This document shows positions 41,150 through 43,053 of a DNA stretch of 43,053 nucleotides, piece after piece. The stretch covers positions 1-43,053 of the forward strand of contig NZ_JAJFAU010000021.1 in NCBI RefSeq assembly GCF_022614595.1. The letters are read 5' to 3'. How positions within the stretch are numbered: position 1 is the stretch's first letter; every line of letters begins with the position of its first letter. The translations under genes and the position numbers were made by a program. A model generated the notes under the pieces. The model was not told where the DNA came from, did not search any database, and saw only the letters and a program-made list of their open reading frames with translations. This DNA is from Streptomyces sp. CNQ085. GTDB lineage: Bacteria; Actinomycetota; Actinomycetes; Streptomycetales; Streptomycetaceae.

Positions 41150-41357
41150 CTGCGTCTTCTCCCAACGCGGTTCGTCCGCGGTTCGTTGCGTTTCGTCTGC
41201 GGAGCACGCGCGCCCACCACCGTGGCTCGGCCGCCCTCCCCCGCCCGCGTCGGTGTGCGGGCAGGGGAGGCCAACTGCACTGCGGGTTCACTGGTGTTCA
41301 CGCTGCGCTACCGAGGACCATAGGGCACTCGGGATAAACATGACTACCGATTCGCGA

Positions 41358-41373
41358 GGATCCATGTGGATCC
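41358..41373. promoter_or_regulatory. 7+2+7 inverted repeat upstream of the WhiJ-like gene
   Basis: GGATCCA TG TGGATCC is a perfect inverted repeat located 40 bases before the HTH gene start, in the divergent promoter region. It is a plausible operator for that regulator. Confidence 0.5.
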
Positions 41374-41412
41374 CCTTGGACCACTTCACTCGTAAGAGGG
41401 CAGACTGTCGCC

Positions 41413-42267
41413 ATGCCACCGAGGACAGTGACAACCGCCCGGCAACGGCGACTTGGCACCGAGCTGCGCAAGATGAGGGAGGCGGCCGGGCACAACGCCC
41501 GCGAGGCCGCCGCGATACTCGGCATCGACCACACCAAGATCAGCCAGGTCGAGACCGCCCGCTTCGGCGTCAGCGCGGACCGGGTGCGCACCCTCGCCGG
41601 CGCGTACAGGTGCGACGACCAGGCGTACGTCGACGCACTCGTCGCCATGGCGACCAACCGGACCAGAGGGTGGTGGGAGGAGTACCGAGGTGTTCTGCAT
41701 CCGGGATTCCTCGACGTGGCAGAACTGGAGCACCACTCGGTCTACCTGCGCACGTACCAAATCGCGCACATCCCCGGCATCGCTCAGACAGAGGACTACG
41801 CACACGCGGTCTTCAAATTCGGCGCTCCCCACCGAATGCACAAGAAAGAAGCCGAAGCCCGAGTCGGGCACCGCGTACAGCGAGCGAAGATCCTCGATCG
41901 GGGAAGTCCCTTCGAGTACGAGGCTCTGGTGCACGAAGCCGCGCTACGCATGAGGTTCGGCGGGCGTGACGTAGCCCGGGCACAACTCAGACGTCTCCTG
42001 GAACTGACCGACCGGTCCAACTTCACGCTTCGGGTGGTTCCCTTCAAGTCGGACGGATTCGCCGGTTCGGGCCAGGCCGTGCTGTACGCGGGCGGGCCTG
42101 TACCTCAACTCGACACCGTGCACCTCGACTCGATGCTCGAACCGGTTTTCCTCGACGCAGAGGAACACCTGGCCATCTACCGGAACATGTTCTCCAAGAT
42201 GGAGAGGCGCGCCCTGAGCGCCAGGATTTCGCGGGACTTCATCGCCGGGATCATCCACGACTTGTGA
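41413..42267 (+). CDS. WhiJ-like XRE regulator with DUF5753 domain
   Basis: A 284-residue regulator of the large Streptomyces WhiJ-like group. Helix-turn-helix at residues 14-70 (LRKMREAAGHNAREAAAILG, then IDHTKISQVETARFG). The DUF5753 domain follows from about residue 100 (YQIAHIPGIAQTEDYAHAVF is its hallmark; later LHEAALR-like VHEAALRMRFGG). WhiJ-type proteins influence aerial development, and their DUF397 partners are thought to modulate them. It is followed by two DUF397 genes in the same direction. Confidence 0.92.
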   Translation: MPPRTVTTARQRRLGTELRKMREAAGHNAREAAAILGIDHTKISQVETARFGVSADRVRTLAGAYRCDDQAYVDALVAMATNRTRGWWEEYRGVLHPGFLDVAELEHHSVYLRTYQIAHIPGIAQTEDYAHAVFKFGAPHRMHKKEAEARVGHRVQRAKILDRGSPFEYEALVHEAALRMRFGGRDVARAQLRRLLELTDRSNFTLRVVPFKSDGFAGSGQAVLYAGGPVPQLDTVHLDSMLEPVFLDAEEHLAIYRNMFSKMERRALSARISRDFIAGIIHDL

Positions 42268-42278
42268 GAGGGACGGAC

Positions 42279-42479
42279 ATGCTGGAAAACACATGGCAGA
42301 AGTCATCGTTCTGCGGCGGGAACGGCGGAAACAACTGCGTGGAGCTTCGCTCCGACGCCGGAGCAATCCGGCTCCGCGAGAGTGAGCGGCCCGGGCAGAC
42401 CATCGCCACCACGCCCGCCGCAGTGCGGGCACTGATACTCAGCGCCAAAGCGGGCGAACTCGACCATCTCACACACTGA
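42279..42479 (+). CDS. DUF397-domain small protein (first of a tandem pair)
   Basis: A 66-residue DUF397 protein: WQKSSFCGGNGGNNCVELRS, then IRLRESERPG and the helix AVRALILSAKAGELDHLTH. ATG 42279 with a GAGAGGG ribosome binding site is preferred; a GTG at 42264 overlapping the regulator stop is possible. It lies directly after the WhiJ-like regulator, its usual position. Confidence 0.88.
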   Translation: MLENTWQKSSFCGGNGGNNCVELRSDAGAIRLRESERPGQTIATTPAAVRALILSAKAGELDHLTH

Positions 42480-42502
42480 CTCCCCAGGAGGGCGAGCCCG
42501 AC

Positions 42503-42703
42503 ATGTCCACACCCATCGAGTGGCACAAGGCGACCTTCTCCGAAGGCGAAGGCGCCAACTGCATCGAGATCGCCCGGGACGGCGATCGCGTCCTCATGCG
42601 CGAGAGCAGCAAGCCCGACGAGATCGTCGTCACCACACCCGCCAAGCTCGACGCCTTCCTCAAGGGCATCAAGGCCGGCGAGTTCGACCACTTCGTCGAC
42701 TGA
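42503..42703 (+). CDS. DUF397-domain small protein (second of a tandem pair)
   Basis: A 66-residue DUF397 protein: EWHKATFSEGEGANCIEIAR, then VLMRESSKPDEIVVTTPAKL and the terminal helix AFLKGIKAGEFDHFVD. It is clearly a paralogue of the gene before it, with the same length and shared KAGE-DH ending, pointing to a tandem duplication. AGGAGG about 10 bases before ATG supports the start. Confidence 0.92.
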   Translation: MSTPIEWHKATFSEGEGANCIEIARDGDRVLMRESSKPDEIVVTTPAKLDAFLKGIKAGEFDHFVD

Positions 42704-42843
42704 CCACCCGCCCGCCTCCGGCATCGAAGCGGATCCGGGTCGTCTCGGAGTGGCGGCGGATGCGGCCGTACGGCAAGCGCCGGTTTGTCGCGGACTTGAC
42801 GAGCGTGCCCGCGAACTCATCCCCAAAACGTAACGACAAAGCA

Positions 42844-42878
42844 CTCCCGCTCACCAGTGAAGACCAGGTGAGCGGGAG
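42844..42878 (+). terminator. 12-bp perfect hairpin after the DUF397 pair
   Basis: CTCCCGCTCACC (42844-42855) pairs perfectly with GGTGAGCGGGAG (42867-42878) across an 11-base loop, extendable by flanking CA/TG-type pairs. It lies 140 bases beyond the last DUF397 stop and has no T-tract. Confidence 0.6.
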
Positions 42879-42978
42879 CGTGACAGTGAAGTCTTCTCGG
42901 CAACGTGACGGTTGCACTGCGTGACGATGTCGCGGTGTGTCTCCAGCCTCGGGAGCACCCCGAGGCCAGACAGCATGA

Positions 42979-43031
42979 AGCCTCTGGCAGGAACGAGTCG
43001 ACCAAGATCACGTTCCGTACAACCAGAGGCT
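42979..43031. repeat. Interrupted inverted repeat near the right edge
   Basis: AGCCTCTGG (42979-42987) matches CCAGAGGCT (43023-43031) in inverted orientation, with an inner GGAACG/CGTTCC pair. It could be a regulatory hairpin or a mobile-element end; the window stops too soon to tell. Confidence 0.4.
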
Positions 43032-43035
43032 CCAC

Positions 43036-43053
43036 GTGCCGTCCAGTATCACC
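43036..43053 (+). CDS. Possible start of a gene cut by the right edge
   Basis: GTG CCG TCC AGT ATC ACC begins 5 bases after the inverted repeat and remains open to the edge. The VPSSIT opening reminds me of some transposase N-termini, but six codons are far too few to assign a family, and no clear ribosome binding site precedes it. Confidence 0.15.

Larger units (their letters stand above)
42704..43035. other. Non-coding right-hand end with two inverted repeats
   Basis: No convincing gene is seen in these 330 bases. They contain a terminator-like hairpin (42844-42878) and a second inverted repeat (42979-43031). Base composition is less G/C-rich than the preceding genes, which fits non-coding or recently acquired DNA. 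Confidence 0.45.

Overview
The window is very GC-rich DNA with strong G/C bias at third codon positions, dense operons joined by 4-base ATGA/GTGA overlaps, and families typical of Streptomyces: WhiJ-like XRE regulators with DUF397 partners, RsbW-like ATPases, a SpoIIE phosphatase, an iron box and a PHO box. It is almost certainly a Streptomyces (or close relative) chromosomal segment. Housekeeping genes (gdhA, metG, phoX) alternate with accessory islands. Several genes are broken at island edges (FBP, PIN toxin, glutamine synthetase tail, MFS, ferredoxin), which points to repeated insertion and deletion.

Layout. 1-7.6 kb: a potassium channel, a polytopic glycosyltransferase-like membrane protein, an acyl-CoA dehydrogenase-like protein, a PAS/GAF/SpoIIE phosphatase and an unrecognised Cys-rich protein. 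7.8-9.9 kb: gdhA flanked by a truncated FBP-domain gene and a decayed PIN toxin-antitoxin pair. 10.1-19.95 kb: an iron-box-controlled NRPS-independent siderophore operon with two PLP decarboxylases, two IucA/IucC synthetases, an N-hydroxylase and a glutamine-synthetase-like ligase; there is no acyltransferase or transporter. 19.98-22.6 kb: an EACC1 + caspase-membrane protein pair, a predicted conflict or cell-suicide module. 22.9-23.3 kb: a duplicated glutamine synthetase tail joined to an orphan RelE-type toxin. 23.3-25.1 kb: a first ATPase/HTH/DUF397 developmental-type module.

25.1-29.4 kb: acetyltransferase, VOC protein, truncated MFS, HD protein, two small membrane proteins, and a divergent PadR/membrane-protein pair around a palindromic operator. 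29.6-31.7 kb: a tightly coupled operon of a membrane GAF-like sensor, a radical SAM enzyme and a zinc nucleoside deaminase, the best candidate here for an undescribed system. 32.1-36.6 kb: a tiny secreted protein, a Tat-exported PhoX phosphatase behind a PHO box, and divergent metG. 37.2-39.8 kb: a complete graspetide RiPP cluster (precursor, ATP-grasp ligase, PCMT-like methyltransferase), probably making an aspartimide-containing peptide. 40.0-42.7 kb: a ferredoxin remnant and a second ATPase/WhiJ-like/DUF397 module. 42.7-43.05 kb: inverted repeats and possibly the start of another gene.

Starts were chosen by eye from ribosome binding sites, coding frame and overlaps. No database search was possible, so family names come from recognised motifs.
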